A stretch of 64,000 bases of DNA from Celeribacter litoreus (GTDB lineage Bacteria; Pseudomonadota; Alphaproteobacteria; Rhodobacterales; Rhodobacteraceae), in NCBI RefSeq assembly GCF_020165855.1, contig NZ_JAIUFY010000014.1, positions 496,001 through 560,000 of the forward strand. Reading direction: 5' to 3'. The notes under the pieces were generated by a model. The model saw only the letters and a program-made list of their open reading frames with translations, was not told the origin of the DNA and did no database searches. How positions within the stretch are numbered: position 1 is the stretch's first letter; the number at the start of each line of letters is the position of its first letter. Made by a program: the position numbers and the translations under genes. This document shows, one piece after another, positions 27,235 to 36,850 of this stretch.

Positions 27235-28167
27235 ATGCTGACGTTGAAACAACTGCGATACTTTGTGGCCTTGGCCGAAACGGGCTCGTTCTCCGCGGCG
27301 GCAGATCGTGTGCATGTGACCCAGCCCGCGCTGTCTCAGCAGATCAAGGATATGGAAGCGCGGCTTGGCACCGAACTCGTGGAACGTCTGCCGCGTGACA
27401 TTCGCCTGACTCGGGCGGGGCAGGTTGTGCTCGACCGCGCGCGGGAAATCCTCGCGCTCACGCGCAATCTTGAGGCGGAAATCCGTCTGTCCAAGGGGCT
27501 GACGGGGCGCTTGACCCTCGGTGTGATCCCCACAATTGCGCCCTATCTCCTTCCGCGCGCGCTCACGCGGATCAAGGCGGCGGCGCTCGATCTTGATCTG
27601 CGGGTGCGTGAGGCGCAGACAGCGGAGCTGATTTCCGACGTGGCGCGCGGGCGATTGGATGCGGCCATTATCGCCTTGCCCTATGAAACCGGCGGGTTGA
27701 TGACGGAGCCGCTCTTTACGGACCGTTTTCTCCTCGCTGGATCACAGTCACGTATTGCGACGCTCAACGAAAACTCCGCCCCGCCGCGCCCGACGGACCT
27801 GTCGCCGGATGGCCTTCTGCTCCTTGATGAGGGGCATTGCCTCGCAGATCAGGCGTTGGAAGTGTGCGGTCTCAAACGAACGCGGCAGACAGTCGATTTG
27901 GGCGCGTCCTCGCTCTCCACGCTCTGCGGGTTGGTAGCGCAAGGGTTCGGGCTCACCTTCGTCCCTGAAATCGCGCTCTGTTCCGAGATGGCATCAAGCC
28001 CCGAGATGGCGATCATGCGCTTTCCCGATCCGGAGCCGGAGCGCGTGATTGCCCTCGTGCGTCGTCGGTCTACCGAAGAGAAAACGTGGTTCACGGATCT
28101 CGCCGCGCTTTTGGCCGAGGCGGGGCGCGAGTTGCTCTGTGAGGCGCAGACGCGCGGCGCGGCCTGA
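27235..28167 (+). CDS. oxyR: LysR-family regulator, OxyR
   Basis: A 310-residue regulator with the LysR winged helix at the N-terminus (FVALAETGSFSAAADRVHVT, QPALSQQIKDME) and a two-lobe effector domain. In that domain DEGHCLADQALEVCG places Cys202 and Cys211 eight residues apart, exactly like the redox pair Cys199/Cys208 of E. coli OxyR. This argues for direct peroxide sensing by disulfide formation. The start follows GAGGGCTTCCA. It converges on a peroxiredoxin gene, consistent with peroxide defence. The assignment rests on the cysteine pair and context. Confidence 0.85.
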   Translation: MLTLKQLRYFVALAETGSFSAAADRVHVTQPALSQQIKDMEARLGTELVERLPRDIRLTRAGQVVLDRAREILALTRNLEAEIRLSKGLTGRLTLGVIPTIAPYLLPRALTRIKAAALDLDLRVREAQTAELISDVARGRLDAAIIALPYETGGLMTEPLFTDRFLLAGSQSRIATLNENSAPPRPTDLSPDGLLLLDEGHCLADQALEVCGLKRTRQTVDLGASSLSTLCGLVAQGFGLTFVPEIALCSEMASSPEMAIMRFPDPEPERVIALVRRRSTEEKTWFTDLAALLAEAGRELLCEAQTRGAA

Positions 28168-28262
28168 GCGCCCCATCTCCCGCATTCCGCTATGCGTCCC
28201 GCGAATTGCCGGTATGCGACGGTATTCCGTAGGCGGCTTTCGGCGCCAAAATGCTGCAAATG

Positions 28263-28294
28263 CAAAAAGGCCCGCAGGTTTCCCCACGGGCCTC
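28263..28294 (-). terminator. Terminator between oxyR and peroxiredoxin gene
   Basis: On the minus strand AGGCCCG...CGGGCCT is followed by TTTTT. It ends the peroxiredoxin transcript and can also stop oxyR readthrough. Confidence 0.82.
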
Positions 28295-28319
28295 TGAGAT
28301 CAATTCGATCTAAAGGGTC

Positions 28320-28868
28320 TTATGCGACAGCTTCTGCTTCTTCGCCTTTGAGCCACTTCATCACGTTCTCCGGGGAAGACACGCCATACGGATCTTCGCC
28401 GTGGTTGTCGGAGAGGCCCGGCTCTTCGAACCATGCTTCGATCACGCCGTCGTTGACGACAGCGGCGTAGCGCCAGGAACGCAGGCCAAAGCCGAGGTTG
28501 TCTTTGCGCACGAGCATACCCATGCGGCGGGTGAACTCACCGGAGCCGTCCGGAATGACGCCAACGTTCTTAAGTTGTTGGTTCTGCGCCCATTTGTTCA
28601 TGACGAAGCTGTCGTTCACGGACATGCAGTAGATTGCGTCGATGCCTTCAGCTTTGAAGTCGTCGAAGCCGTTTTCGAAACCCGGCAGCTGGTAGGTGGA
28701 GCAGGTCGGGGTGAATGCGCCCGGCAGGGAGAAGAGCACAACGCGCTTACCAGCAAAGTAGTCAGCGGTGGTTTTGTCTTCCCATTTGAACGGGTTGTCG
28801 CCGCCGATGCTGTCGTCGCGGACGCGGGTGTGGAAAGTCACTTCAGGCAGTTTGTAACCGGCTTTCAT
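28320..28868 (-). CDS. Peroxiredoxin (Prx5-like)
   Basis: A 182-residue thiol peroxidase. The peroxidatic cysteine lies in SLPGAFTPTCSTYQLPGF (Cys at about residue 56). The partner arginine region is RSWRYAAVV. The family reduces hydrogen and alkyl peroxides, and in Prx5 relatives glutathione/glutaredoxin often regenerates the thiol. Another cysteine lies in AIYCMSVNDSFV, so a 1-Cys or atypical 2-Cys mechanism cannot be chosen here. The start follows AAAGGAGAATTG. It faces oxyR, a likely regulator. Confidence 0.92.
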   Translation of the reverse strand: MKAGYKLPEVTFHTRVRDDSIGGDNPFKWEDKTTADYFAGKRVVLFSLPGAFTPTCSTYQLPGFENGFDDFKAEGIDAIYCMSVNDSFVMNKWAQNQQLKNVGVIPDGSGEFTRRMGMLVRKDNLGFGLRSWRYAAVVNDGVIEAWFEEPGLSDNHGEDPYGVSSPENVMKWLKGEEAEAVA

Positions 28869-29062
28869 GTTTCAATTCTCCTTTGCACGCACCGCAAACC
28901 CGCGGGCGCTTCATCATTTCGCGATATGTTTAGAGCGATTCTAAAGTTGGCTTCAATGCGGCGCAGCAATTCTTTCTGCACATGCCCTGTGGTGCGGTTT
29001 TCCCGAGACATTTGAAGGCAGATTGCCTATATGCTGATCCAAACGGAAAAGAAGGCCCCGCT

Positions 29063-30013
29063 ATGCGTGATCTCAAGATCCCCGACCAGCGCCACCCTGA
29101 AAAGGCGCACCGCCCTGATAACGCCCAGCCGAAAAAGCCGGATTGGATTCGGGTGAAAGCCCCGACCTCCAAAGGCTATATGGACACTCACAAGATCATG
29201 CGCGAGCACAAGCTCGTCACCGTGTGCGAAGAAGCCGGCTGTCCGAACGCGGGCGAATGCTGGTCGCAGGGCCACGCCACCATGATGATCATGGGCGAGA
29301 TTTGCACCCGTGGCTGCACCTTCTGTAACGTCGCCACCGGTCGTCCGGACGAATTGGATGTGTTCGAACCGGGGCGTGTTGCCGATGCGGTTCAGAAACT
29401 CGGCCTCAAGCACGTTGTGATCACCTCTGTGGACCGTGATGACCTTGAAGACGGCGGGGCAGAGCACTTTGCGATGACCATCCGCGCCGTGCGCAAGCGC
29501 TCGCCTGAGACCACCATCGAAATTCTGACGCCGGATTTCCTGAAGTGTGACCCGAGCGCGCTCGAAACCGTCGTTGAGGCGAAGCCGGATGTGTTCAACC
29601 ACAACTTGGAGACCGTGCCGGGTCTCTATCAGGAGGTCCGTCCGGGCGCCCGCTACTTCCACTCCCTGCGTCTGTTGCAGCGAGTGAAGGAACTTGACCC
29701 GACGATGTTCACCAAATCCGGCATCATGGTCGGTCTCGGTGAAAAGCGTCCGGAAGTGTTGCAGGTCATGGACGACATGCGCGCCGCAGACATCGACTTT
29801 ATGACCATCGGTCAGTATCTCCAGCCGACGCCGAAACACCACCGCGTCGCCGAATTCGTCACGCCGGATGAGTTCAAGAGCTATGAGAAAGCCGCGATCA
29901 ACAAGGGCTTCCTGATGGTTTCCGCGACGCCGCTGACGCGCTCGTCTTACCACGCCGGTGACGACTTTGCCCGTCTGCGTGCAAACCGTCTCGCCAAGCT
30001 GGGTCGCGCCTAA
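29063..30013 (+). CDS. lipA: Lipoyl synthase
   Basis: A 316-residue radical-SAM enzyme that inserts two sulfurs into octanoyl groups on lipoyl domains. Both iron-sulfur sites are seen: the auxiliary cluster [12 protein letters not shown] and the radical-SAM [10 protein letters not shown]. The C-terminal [10 protein letters not shown] carries the serine ligand of the auxiliary cluster. The start [14 protein letters not shown] at 29063 follows AAGAAGG; a longer frame from 28982 is not family-like. Its stop directly abuts the GTG start of the methyltransferase gene. Confidence 0.97.
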   Translation: MRDLKIPDQRHPEKAHRPDNAQPKKPDWIRVKAPTSKGYMDTHKIMREHKLVTVCEEAGCPNAGECWSQGHATMMIMGEICTRGCTFCNVATGRPDELDVFEPGRVADAVQKLGLKHVVITSVDRDDLEDGGAEHFAMTIRAVRKRSPETTIEILTPDFLKCDPSALETVVEAKPDVFNHNLETVPGLYQEVRPGARYFHSLRLLQRVKELDPTMFTKSGIMVGLGEKRPEVLQVMDDMRAADIDFMTIGQYLQPTPKHHRVAEFVTPDEFKSYEKAAINKGFLMVSATPLTRSSYHAGDDFARLRANRLAKLGRA

Positions 30014-31129
30014 GTGTCATCTGCAACGTTTGAAATCTTTCTCGGGACCCAACCGGGTCTCGAAGATGTCCTTTTGGCCGAGGCCATTGAGGCGGGCTTT
30101 CCTGCGCCTGTGGCCGTTGGCGGTGGCGTAACCTTTGAGGGCACGTGGACCGATGTCATGCGCGCTAACGTGGTGCTTCGGGGCGCGGCCCGCGTGCTCG
30201 CACGGATCGGGACGTTTCGGGCCTTCCATCTTGCCCAGCTCGACAAACGCAGCCGCAAGTTCCCGTGGGGCGACACGCTTCGCGCCGATGTGCCGGTGCG
30301 GGTCGAAGTTGTGACCGGCAAGCGGAACAAGATTTACCACGCAGGGGCAGCGCAGGAACGGATCGAACGCGCGATCACCGAAGAACTCGGATGCCCCATC
30401 GCGGAAGATGCGCCCATCGTCATCAAGGTCCGGATCGAGGACGACAATGTCATCCTCTCCGTCGATACCTCCGGCGAGGCGCTGCACAAGCGCGGGTTCA
30501 AGCAAGGCGTGGGCAAAGCTCCGATGCGCGAAACCATGGCAGCGTCGCTTTTGCGGGCTTGTGGCTATGCGGGGACGGAACCTGTGCTCGACCCGATGTG
30601 TGGCTCCGGCACCTTCCCGATTGAAGCGGCGGAATTGGCGAAGGGGTTTTATCCCGGCCGTGGCCGTAGCTTTGCCTTCGAGCACCTCGCGGGCTTTGAT
30701 GCGGCGGCATTGGACGCACTGCGCAAGGAGTGCAGGCCCATCGAGACTGATCTGCGGTTCTATGGCTCTGACCGGAACGTCAATGTGATCGGCATGGCGA
30801 CCGATAACGCGGCGCGGGCAGGGGTTGGCGACATTTGTGAGTTCAAACCCGTGCCTGTCTCCGCCATCGAACGGCCCGAGGGGCCGGCAGGTCTCGTCAT
30901 CGTCAATCCGCCCTATGGCTCGCGTGTCGGCAAGAAGAAAGACCTCTTTGCGCTTTACGGTGCGTTTGGCGATGTGATGCGGGAGAAGTTCTCCGGTTGG
31001 CGCGTCGGCATGGTGACGTCAGACACCACGCTCGCGCAGGCGACGAAGTTGCCGTGGAAACCCACGGGCGCCCCAATTGCCCACGGTGGTCTCAAAGTGC
31101 GCCTGTTCCAGACCGATCCGCTCGGCTAA
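30014..31129 (+). CDS. THUMP-domain class I SAM methyltransferase (RlmL N-terminal type)
   Basis: A 371-residue RNA methyltransferase. An N-terminal THUMP-like domain (about residues 1-155, with FEIFLGTQPGLEDVLLAEA) is followed by a SAM fold with PVLDPMCGSGTFPIEAAEL and the catalytic NPPYGSRVGKK. This matches the family annotated as 23S rRNA N2-guanine methyltransferase (RlmL N-terminal or YcbY-like). The target base is not proven. The start is a GTG directly after the lipA stop, so cotranscription is likely. Confidence 0.86.
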   Translation: MSSATFEIFLGTQPGLEDVLLAEAIEAGFPAPVAVGGGVTFEGTWTDVMRANVVLRGAARVLARIGTFRAFHLAQLDKRSRKFPWGDTLRADVPVRVEVVTGKRNKIYHAGAAQERIERAITEELGCPIAEDAPIVIKVRIEDDNVILSVDTSGEALHKRGFKQGVGKAPMRETMAASLLRACGYAGTEPVLDPMCGSGTFPIEAAELAKGFYPGRGRSFAFEHLAGFDAAALDALRKECRPIETDLRFYGSDRNVNVIGMATDNAARAGVGDICEFKPVPVSAIERPEGPAGLVIVNPPYGSRVGKKKDLFALYGAFGDVMREKFSGWRVGMVTSDTTLAQATKLPWKPTGAPIAHGGLKVRLFQTDPLG

Positions 31130-31245
31130 CGGGTAAACCGCCCCCACAAAACAAAATCTTCTTTTGCAATGTGTGATCTCGCGCAAAGTTTTCGTGATCT
31201 CCCCGTGCTAATTTACAGCAGGGTCAAACGGGGAGGTTTGAAACG

Positions 31246-32124
31246 ATGCACAAGCCGAATTGGGACGATTTTCGTTACGTGCTCGCCGTGGCACGGTCTG
31301 GGTCTGTGTCAGGCGCGGCAAGGGAGTTGGGCGTTAATCATGCGACGGTTTTGAGGCGCGTGTCTGCGATTGAGGAGTATCTCGGAGTCGAGCTATTCCA
31401 GAAATCGGTGCGCGGCTATGAGATTGCGCCTGAAAAAATCCGGCTCATCGAAGCGGCGCGGGAGGTTGAGGCCGCTGTGAGTGCCGTTGAGCGGCTCGCG
31501 CAGGCGGGGGAGGCCCCTTTGTCCGGCGTGATCCGTGTCACATCCACCGACGCCATGTGTCAAATGCTCCTGCCGCGTGTCCTGTCCCGAATTGCCGCGC
31601 ATGAGGATGAGTTGTCGTTCGAACTTCTTTGCGCCAACAGTCATTCTGATATGGCGCGGCTGCATGCGGATGTGACCGTGCGACCGACCTTCAAGCTTTC
31701 CGAGGAATTGCAGGGCGAAATCGTCGCGCAGATGGGGTTCGGATTCTATGCGCGGACAGAGACCATTCCGGAGGATTTGTGGATCGGGATGGTCGGGGCT
31801 GTCGGACGATCGCACGCGGCCACCAAGCTCCGTGAAGAACTCAAAAAGCGGAACTGTCGGTGCAAAGCCGTCGGTGATAGCTACCTGACGCTGAAAGCGC
31901 TTGCCGAAGAGGGGATGGGGCGTGTGCTCTTGCCCGCCTACATCGGCGACAGCTCTCCCTACCTCGTGCGGGTGAAGAGTTTGATCGAGATCGCGCCTCT
32001 GCCGATTTACGTGGCCTCTCACGTCGATCTCGCCGACTCGCCGCGTCTTCGACAGGCACGCCAGCGGATCGCAGCGGGGTTCGAGGCGGAAGAGTCGCGT
32101 CTCTCCGGTCTGGTTTCTGCCTGA
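31246..32124 (+). CDS. LysR-family regulator
   Basis: A 292-residue regulator. The HTH is NWDDFRYVLAVARSGSVSGA followed by ELGVNHATVLRRVSAIEEYL. The effector domain runs from about residue 90 (GVIRVTSTDAMCQMLLPRVL). The opening pattern resembles the group with NWDDLRYFLAVAR. There is no obvious target next to it: lipA and the methyltransferase lie upstream and hpt converges. The start follows GGGGAGGTTTGAAACG. Confidence 0.88.
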   Translation: MHKPNWDDFRYVLAVARSGSVSGAARELGVNHATVLRRVSAIEEYLGVELFQKSVRGYEIAPEKIRLIEAAREVEAAVSAVERLAQAGEAPLSGVIRVTSTDAMCQMLLPRVLSRIAAHEDELSFELLCANSHSDMARLHADVTVRPTFKLSEELQGEIVAQMGFGFYARTETIPEDLWIGMVGAVGRSHAATKLREELKKRNCRCKAVGDSYLTLKALAEEGMGRVLLPAYIGDSSPYLVRVKSLIEIAPLPIYVASHVDLADSPRLRQARQRIAAGFEAEESRLSGLVSA

Positions 32125-32155
32125 CGGAAAAGGGGGGCAAATCTGGATGGTGTAA

Positions 32156-32184
32156 GGCGCTCGGCTGGCATTCGGCCGGGCGCC
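32156..32184. terminator. Hairpin between convergent LysR and hpt genes
   Basis: A 10-bp stem with one wobble, GGCGCTCGGC / GCCGGGCGCC, and a 9-base loop. There is little T-run on either strand (GTTTC on plus, TT on minus), so termination strength is uncertain. Confidence 0.45.
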
Positions 32185-32190
32185 ACCGTT

Positions 32191-32736
32191 TCACTCCTCG
32201 TCTTCGAAAACGACCGAGCCGATGTAGGGCAGATTGCGGTTGGCCTGCGCGAAATCGATGCCGTAGCCGACCACAAACGCATCCGGAATTTCGAACCCCG
32301 TCCAAGTCGCCTTGAGATCGACTTCGCGACGCGAAGGTTTGTCCAGAAGGGCGATGGTTTCGAGCTTGCGCGGTTTGCGCGAGTTCAAAAGCGACAGAAC
32401 CGCCTTCAGCGTATAGCCCGTATCGACGATATCCTCGACGACGAGCACATCGCGACCTTCAATTGCGCCGCGCAAGTCTTTGAGAATTTTCACTTCCCGA
32501 GAGCTCTCTGTGCCTGATCCGTAAGAGGAGGTCTCAAGGAAATCGACCTCCACATTCATATCCAGTTCGCGCACGAGGTCCGCGATAAAGACGAAAGAGC
32601 CGCGCAACAGGCCGATGACGAAGAGTTTATCGGTGTCTTTGTAGGTTTTGCGGATCTCTAACGCGAGGTCCTCGATCCGTGCTGCGATGGCTTTCGCAGA
32701 GATCATCTGGTCGATGTGATAGGGACGCTGCGTCAT
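32191..32736 (-). CDS. hpt: Hypoxanthine phosphoribosyltransferase
   Basis: A 181-residue purine-salvage enzyme forming IMP (and often GMP) from PRPP and the base. The PRPP loop reads [19 protein letters not shown], and [20 protein letters not shown] is the C-terminal base-binding segment typical of Hpt. [17 protein letters not shown] is the dipeptide PPi loop. The start [14 protein letters not shown] at 32736 follows AAGGGGTAACC. The longer frame to 33273 overlaps the divergent RatA-like gene. Confidence 0.94.
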   Translation of the reverse strand: MTQRPYHIDQMISAKAIAARIEDLALEIRKTYKDTDKLFVIGLLRGSFVFIADLVRELDMNVEVDFLETSSYGSGTESSREVKILKDLRGAIEGRDVLVVEDIVDTGYTLKAVLSLLNSRKPRKLETIALLDKPSRREVDLKATWTGFEIPDAFVVGYGIDFAQANRNLPYIGSVVFEDEE

Positions 32737-32802
32737 GGTTACCCCTTGCAATTTTCGTCTTAGCCCTAGACATAACAGGGCGAACAGAAAAATACAGTGA
32801 CC

Positions 32803-33249
32803 ATGCCGACGCACCAGGAAAGAAAGCACCTCCCTTACTCCGCCGACCAGATGTATGCGCTGGTGGCCGATGTTGAGAGCTACCCGAAATTCCTTCCGTG
32901 GAATGCCGCTGCCCGTATTCGCAGCCGGCAGGACATGGGTGATCATGAACTTATGCTCGCCGATCTCGTGATCTCGTTCAAAGTCTTCCGCGAGAAATTC
33001 GGATCGCGCGTCGTGCTCTGGCCGGAGCAGCGCAAGATCGACACCGAATATCTCGATGGCCCATTCCGCTACATGAAAAGCTGGTGGAAATTCGAGGAGG
33101 CCGAGGACGGCGGCTGTGAGGTCGAGTTCTTCGTTGATTTCGAGTTCAAGAACGCGATTTTGCAGGGTGTGATCGGGATGGTGTTCAATGATGCCATGCA
33201 GCGCATCGTGCGCGCCTTCGAACGCCGCGCAGCGGAGCTTTACGGCTGA
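32803..33249 (+). CDS. RatA/Coq10-like START-fold protein
   Basis: A 148-residue protein of the SRPBCC (START) fold. Family motifs are [24 protein letters not shown] and [12 protein letters not shown], ending [21 protein letters not shown]. Bacterial members are annotated RatA (inhibits 70S assembly) or Coq10-like (ubiquinone binding); in alphaproteobacteria the Coq10-like role is more likely, but this is inference. ATG 32803 is chosen; a GTG at 32797 is also in frame. It is divergent from hpt and followed by a strong terminator. Confidence 0.84.
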   Translation: MPTHQERKHLPYSADQMYALVADVESYPKFLPWNAAARIRSRQDMGDHELMLADLVISFKVFREKFGSRVVLWPEQRKIDTEYLDGPFRYMKSWWKFEEAEDGGCEVEFFVDFEFKNAILQGVIGMVFNDAMQRIVRAFERRAAELYG

Positions 33250-33275
33250 GACGTGCCTAAGAAGCCCATGCAATG

Positions 33276-33303
33276 AAAAAGGCGGCTCTTGAGCCGCCTT
33301 TTG
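33276..33303. terminator. Bidirectional terminator between RatA-like gene and amtB
   Basis: AAAAAGGCGGCTC-TT-GAGCCGCCTTTT is a near-perfect hairpin with an A-run on one side and a T-run on the other, between convergent genes. Confidence 0.92.
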
Positions 33304-33324
33304 TCTTTGATCAGTTAGCAGAGA

Positions 33325-34503
33325 TCACGAGTTGTGGTCATAGGCGCTTTCGCCGTGGGCCGTGATGTCGAGGCCGCGCTGTTCGCTTTCCTCATCGACC
33401 CGCAGGCCCACGAGGGCGCGGCAGATCACGACCAGAGCAATGGTCACAACCGTGGTAAACACGCCCACGATGGCCAGCGCGCCGAGTTGTGCCGCCCAAG
33501 AACCTGCGCCAAAGGCCGCGATCATGATCGTGCCGAAAATCCCGCCGACCCCATGCACCGCAAACACGTCGAGTGTATCGTCGATGCGGAGTTTGTTGCG
33601 CATGAGGTTCACGGCCTCTTGGCAGAGGATGCCCGCGATGGCCCCGATGATGAGCGCTTCTACAGGGCCGACAAAGCCGGACGCAGGGGTGATGGACGCG
33701 AGGCCCGCAATGGTGCCGGTGACGATGCCGACGAGAGAGGCCTTGCCATATTTGACCCGTTCCCAGATCGCCCATGTGAGCGAGGCGGTGGCCGCAGAGA
33801 TATGCGTCACAGTGATCGCCATGGCCGCGCCGCCATCTGCGGCGAGTTGCGAGCCACCGTTAAAGCCGAACCAGCCGACCCAAAGCATGGAAGCACCGAT
33901 CATCACATAGCCGGGGTTGTGCGGTGGTTTGGTGTCCACCTTGCGGCGGCCAAGCATGACCGCGATGATGATAGCCGCAAGGCCTGCGGTCTCGTGCACC
34001 ACAATGCCGCCCGCAAAGTCACGCGTGCCGACCTCTCCAAAGATACCGCCATCCGCGAGGAACCCGCCGCCCCAAATCCAGTGGGTCACGGGCGCGTAGC
34101 AGAGGATCATCCAGAGCGACGAGAACAGCAGGACAAAGCCAAAGGAAATGCGTTCCACATAGGCCCCGACGATGAGGGCGGGGGTGATGATCGCAAAGGT
34201 CATCTGGAAGGCGAAGAACAGGATTTCGGGCAGGGTTCCCGACAGGCTGTCCGCGGTCACGCCGGAGAGAAACATCTTGCCCAGACCGCCCCAAATGGCC
34301 CCGCCATCCCCAAAGGCGATAGAGTATCCGACGACGAGCCAGAGCACGCTCATCAGGCAGGCAATCGCGTAGACATGCATGAAGACGGAGAGCACGTTGC
34401 GCGCGCGGACAAGCCCCCCGTAAAACAGTGCCAATCCTGGCAATGACATGAACAACACAAGCGCCGTGGCTACCAAAATCCACGCAGTATCCGCTCCCAC
34501 CAT
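33325..34503 (-). CDS. amtB: Ammonium transporter
   Basis: A 392-residue Amt/Rh channel with about eleven helices, acting as an inner-membrane trimer. Motifs: PGLALFYGGLVRARNVLS, GALVYERI-like VGAYVERISFGFVLLF, WIWGGGFL, the twin-His segment DFAGGIVVHETAGLAAI, and FAVHGVGGIFGTIM for the second pore histidine. The C-terminal GLRVDEESEQRGLDITAHGE is the GlnK-binding tail. The start at 34503 follows GGAGGGGACC; a TTG 12 bases upstream is less likely. No glnK gene lies beside it, unlike the usual glnK-amtB pair. Confidence 0.95.
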   Translation of the reverse strand: MVGADTAWILVATALVLFMSLPGLALFYGGLVRARNVLSVFMHVYAIACLMSVLWLVVGYSIAFGDGGAIWGGLGKMFLSGVTADSLSGTLPEILFFAFQMTFAIITPALIVGAYVERISFGFVLLFSSLWMILCYAPVTHWIWGGGFLADGGIFGEVGTRDFAGGIVVHETAGLAAIIIAVMLGRRKVDTKPPHNPGYVMIGASMLWVGWFGFNGGSQLAADGGAAMAITVTHISAATASLTWAIWERVKYGKASLVGIVTGTIAGLASITPASGFVGPVEALIIGAIAGILCQEAVNLMRNKLRIDDTLDVFAVHGVGGIFGTIMIAAFGAGSWAAQLGALAIVGVFTTVVTIALVVICRALVGLRVDEESEQRGLDITAHGESAYDHNS

Positions 34504-34515
34504 GGTCCCCTCCAA

Positions 34516-34676
34516 TATGGTCTTTCGTTGGTTTCGGGGGCGTAGAGCGGATTTAATATGCTCGCAAAAGACTCAAAATGAGAAAATACAGTTTAAAAAA
34601 TAATCAAATATGAAAGTAGCTACAAAATGTGCGAAATAATATCACAATGATTAAGAAATAAACAAAAGTGAATCCG
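34516..34676. promoter_or_regulatory. AT-rich upstream region of amtB
   Basis: This 161-base stretch between amtB and the CinA-type gene is much richer in A/T than its surroundings. It must hold the amtB promoter. I searched it by eye for the sigma-54 pattern TGGC-N8-TTGC and found none, which fits a sigma-70-dependent NtrC. No other motif was clear. Confidence 0.4.
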
Positions 34677-35165
34677 TTAGGCGTTCAGCGCGACGCGGAT
34701 CAAATTGAGCGCATGACTAACAGTCGCCGCACGGACTTGGGAGCGGCCGATGGCGCCGAACTCCACCGTTTCCGTCAACGTCTCTCGCCCTTCAATCGCG
34801 AGGCCGAAACAGACGCGGCCTTCGGGCTTGTGCTCTGATCCGCCCGGGCCGGCGATGCCCGTGACAGCCACAGCGATCTGTGCGGCGGATTTGCGGAGTG
34901 CGCCCTCGGACATTTCCCGCGCGATCTCCTCAGACACCGCACCGAATTGAGCGAGGGTGACAGGCGAGGCGCCGAGCATCTCGCGCTTGGCGGCGTTCGA
35001 ATAGGTGACAAAACCCCGATCCACGACATCCGACGAGCCCGGCACCTCGGTCAAAGCCCCCGCGATCAATCCGCCCGTGCAGCTTTCAGCCGTGGCGATC
35101 ATCAGCCCCTCAGCCCGCGCGAGTGAGAGAACTTCTGTCGCCAGTTCGAACAGCGTGTCCGTCAT
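34677..35165 (-). CDS. CinA C-terminal-domain protein (NMN amidohydrolase type)
   Basis: A 162-residue protein consisting of the CinA C-terminal domain alone, without the N-terminal molybdopterin-binding-like domain. Motifs: MIATAESCTGGLIAGALTEV, GFVTYSNAAKREMLG and AVAVTGIAGPGG. Relatives (PncC) deamidate nicotinamide mononucleotide, recycling the NAD by-product of DNA ligase. The start overlaps the pgpA stop as ATGA. It is the last gene of ispDF-pgpA-cinA. Confidence 0.92.
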   Translation of the reverse strand: MTDTLFELATEVLSLARAEGLMIATAESCTGGLIAGALTEVPGSSDVVDRGFVTYSNAAKREMLGASPVTLAQFGAVSEEIAREMSEGALRKSAAQIAVAVTGIAGPGGSEHKPEGRVCFGLAIEGRETLTETVEFGAIGRSQVRAATVSHALNLIRVALNA

Positions 35166-35659
35166 TGCAGTACGCCGTGGTAGAAGCCTGCGAAGAGCAC
35201 GACGACGATGGCCGCCATAATGCCCGCGATCACATCGTCGAGCATCACGCCCAGCGCATCGCCACGGCGGTCTGCCCAACCGACAGGGCCTGGTTTCCAG
35301 ATGTCAAACAGGCGGAAGGCGATGAAGGCGGTTGGCCACGCAGGCCATAGCGCAGTGGAGGGTGCACCCGCCATCGCGGAGCCGATGGAGAGCGGGATGA
35401 GGGCGATCCATTGGCCGACCACTTCGTCGATGACGATCTCGGACGGGTCTTCGTTATCGCCGCCGCGGGTCATGACTTTCGTGGCCCACCAACCTGCGAA
35501 GAAGGCAATGACGATGCCGATGAGGACGCCGGGGACGCCGAAGATCGCGTCCAGCACCCAAAAGAGGGGCAGGGCGACGAAGGAGCCCCATGTGCCCGGC
35601 GCGGGTTTCAGATAGCCGGTTTTCGCGACAGTTCCGATCAGGACGGCAGCTTTGTTCAT
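35162..35659 (-). CDS. pgpA: Phosphatidylglycerophosphatase A
   Basis: A 165-residue membrane phosphatase that converts phosphatidylglycerol phosphate to phosphatidylglycerol. Family motifs: KTGYLKPAPGTWGSFVALPL, EDPSEIVIDEVVGQWIAL (catalytic acidic site) and FRLFDIWKPGPVGWADRR, followed by GVMLDDVIAGIMA. About four helices. The start follows GGGAGAAACACA. It lies 24 bases after ispDF and overlaps the CinA-type gene by four bases. Confidence 0.94.
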   Translation of the reverse strand: MNKAAVLIGTVAKTGYLKPAPGTWGSFVALPLFWVLDAIFGVPGVLIGIVIAFFAGWWATKVMTRGGDNEDPSEIVIDEVVGQWIALIPLSIGSAMAGAPSTALWPAWPTAFIAFRLFDIWKPGPVGWADRRGDALGVMLDDVIAGIMAAIVVVLFAGFYHGVLQ

Positions 35660-35683
35660 TGTGTTTCTCCCTAGTCCTGCGGC

Positions 35684-36850
35684 TCAGGATTGTTTGATCA
35701 GCGCCGCGGTAGCAATCGAAGCGATGCCTTCTTCGCGACCGGTGAAGCCGAGGCGCTCTGACGTGGTGGCTTTGACGGACACCTTTGACACATCGACACC
35801 CATGATGTCGGCGAGCGCCTCGCGCATGGCGACAGCATGGGGGCCGACTTTGGGTCGTTCACAAACCAGCGTCACATCGCAGTTCATCATCTCATAGCCC
35901 ATCTCGCGGGCGAGGTTGATGGCGTGACGCAGGAAAATATGGCTTTCGGCACCCTTCCACTGCGGATCGGAGGGCGGGAAGTGCTGACCAATGTCGCCCT
36001 TTGCCAGAGCGCCGTAGATCGCGTCGGTCAGAGCGTGCATGCCGACGTCCGCATCAGAGTGGCCTTGCAGGGTGCGGTTGTGCGGCACCTTTACGCCGCA
36101 GAGCCATACGTGATCGCCCTCGCCAAACCGGTGAACGTCGTAGCCATTGCCGAGACGGATATCCATCCGAGCAGTCTCCTTCTGACGGGCCCGTTCCGCC
36201 AAGAGCGCTTCTGCGCGGGCGAAATCCTCGGGCCATGTGATTTTGAAATTCTCTTCCGACCCTTGCGTGATCGCGACGTCAATCCCTGCGGCGCGGGCCA
36301 CTTCGACATCATCGGCGGCGGTCCCGTCGTGCTGACGGTGTGCCTCTAATATATGCGCGAAATGGAAAGCCTGCGGGGTTTGCGCGCGGTATAAATTGCT
36401 TCGGTCGCGGGTGCCATCGACGAAAGTGCCTGTCTCTTGGGCGGTCCCGTGCCAGAGCGCGTCCGTGATGGCGAGGGCAGGGGCTGCGCCCGAATGCGTG
36501 TCGAGTGCCGCGATCACCTCTATGATCACTGCGGGCGGGATAAGCGCGCGCGCACCATCGTGGATGAGCACGCGGGTCACACCGGATCCTTCGAGCGCCT
36601 CAAGCCCCCTGCGCACGGACTCCCCGCGAAGCGCACCCCCCGCGACAAGCGTCACATCTTCAAGCCCTTGAACATGTTCGACATCGTCAACATGGTGGAC
36701 CACGACGACCTCGTCCACAAAGGGGCGAAACGCCTCAATCGTATGGTCGAGCACACGCGCCGACCCGAGCGATTGCCATTGTTTTGGCAATTCTCCTCCG
36801 GCGCGGCTTCCACGGCCTGCGGCAACGATCAGGGCGGCTGTCTTTGTCAT
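35684..36850 (-). CDS. ispDF: Bifunctional IspD/IspF isoprenoid enzyme
   Basis: A 388-residue fusion of two steps of the methylerythritol-phosphate pathway. Residues 1-225 are IspD ([39 protein letters not shown]). From about residue 229 the protein is Isp[55 protein letters not shown] and [16 protein letters not shown]. The fusion is common in alphaproteobacteria. It is first in an operon with pgpA and the CinA-type gene and divergent from dusB. Confidence 0.96.
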   Translation of the reverse strand: MTKTAALIVAAGRGSRAGGELPKQWQSLGSARVLDHTIEAFRPFVDEVVVVHHVDDVEHVQGLEDVTLVAGGALRGESVRRGLEALEGSGVTRVLIHDGARALIPPAVIIEVIAALDTHSGAAPALAITDALWHGTAQETGTFVDGTRDRSNLYRAQTPQAFHFAHILEAHRQHDGTAADDVEVARAAGIDVAITQGSEENFKITWPEDFARAEALLAERARQKETARMDIRLGNGYDVHRFGEGDHVWLCGVKVPHNRTLQGHSDADVGMHALTDAIYGALAKGDIGQHFPPSDPQWKGAESHIFLRHAINLAREMGYEMMNCDVTLVCERPKVGPHAVAMREALADIMGVDVSKVSVKATTSERLGFTGREEGIASIATAALIKQS

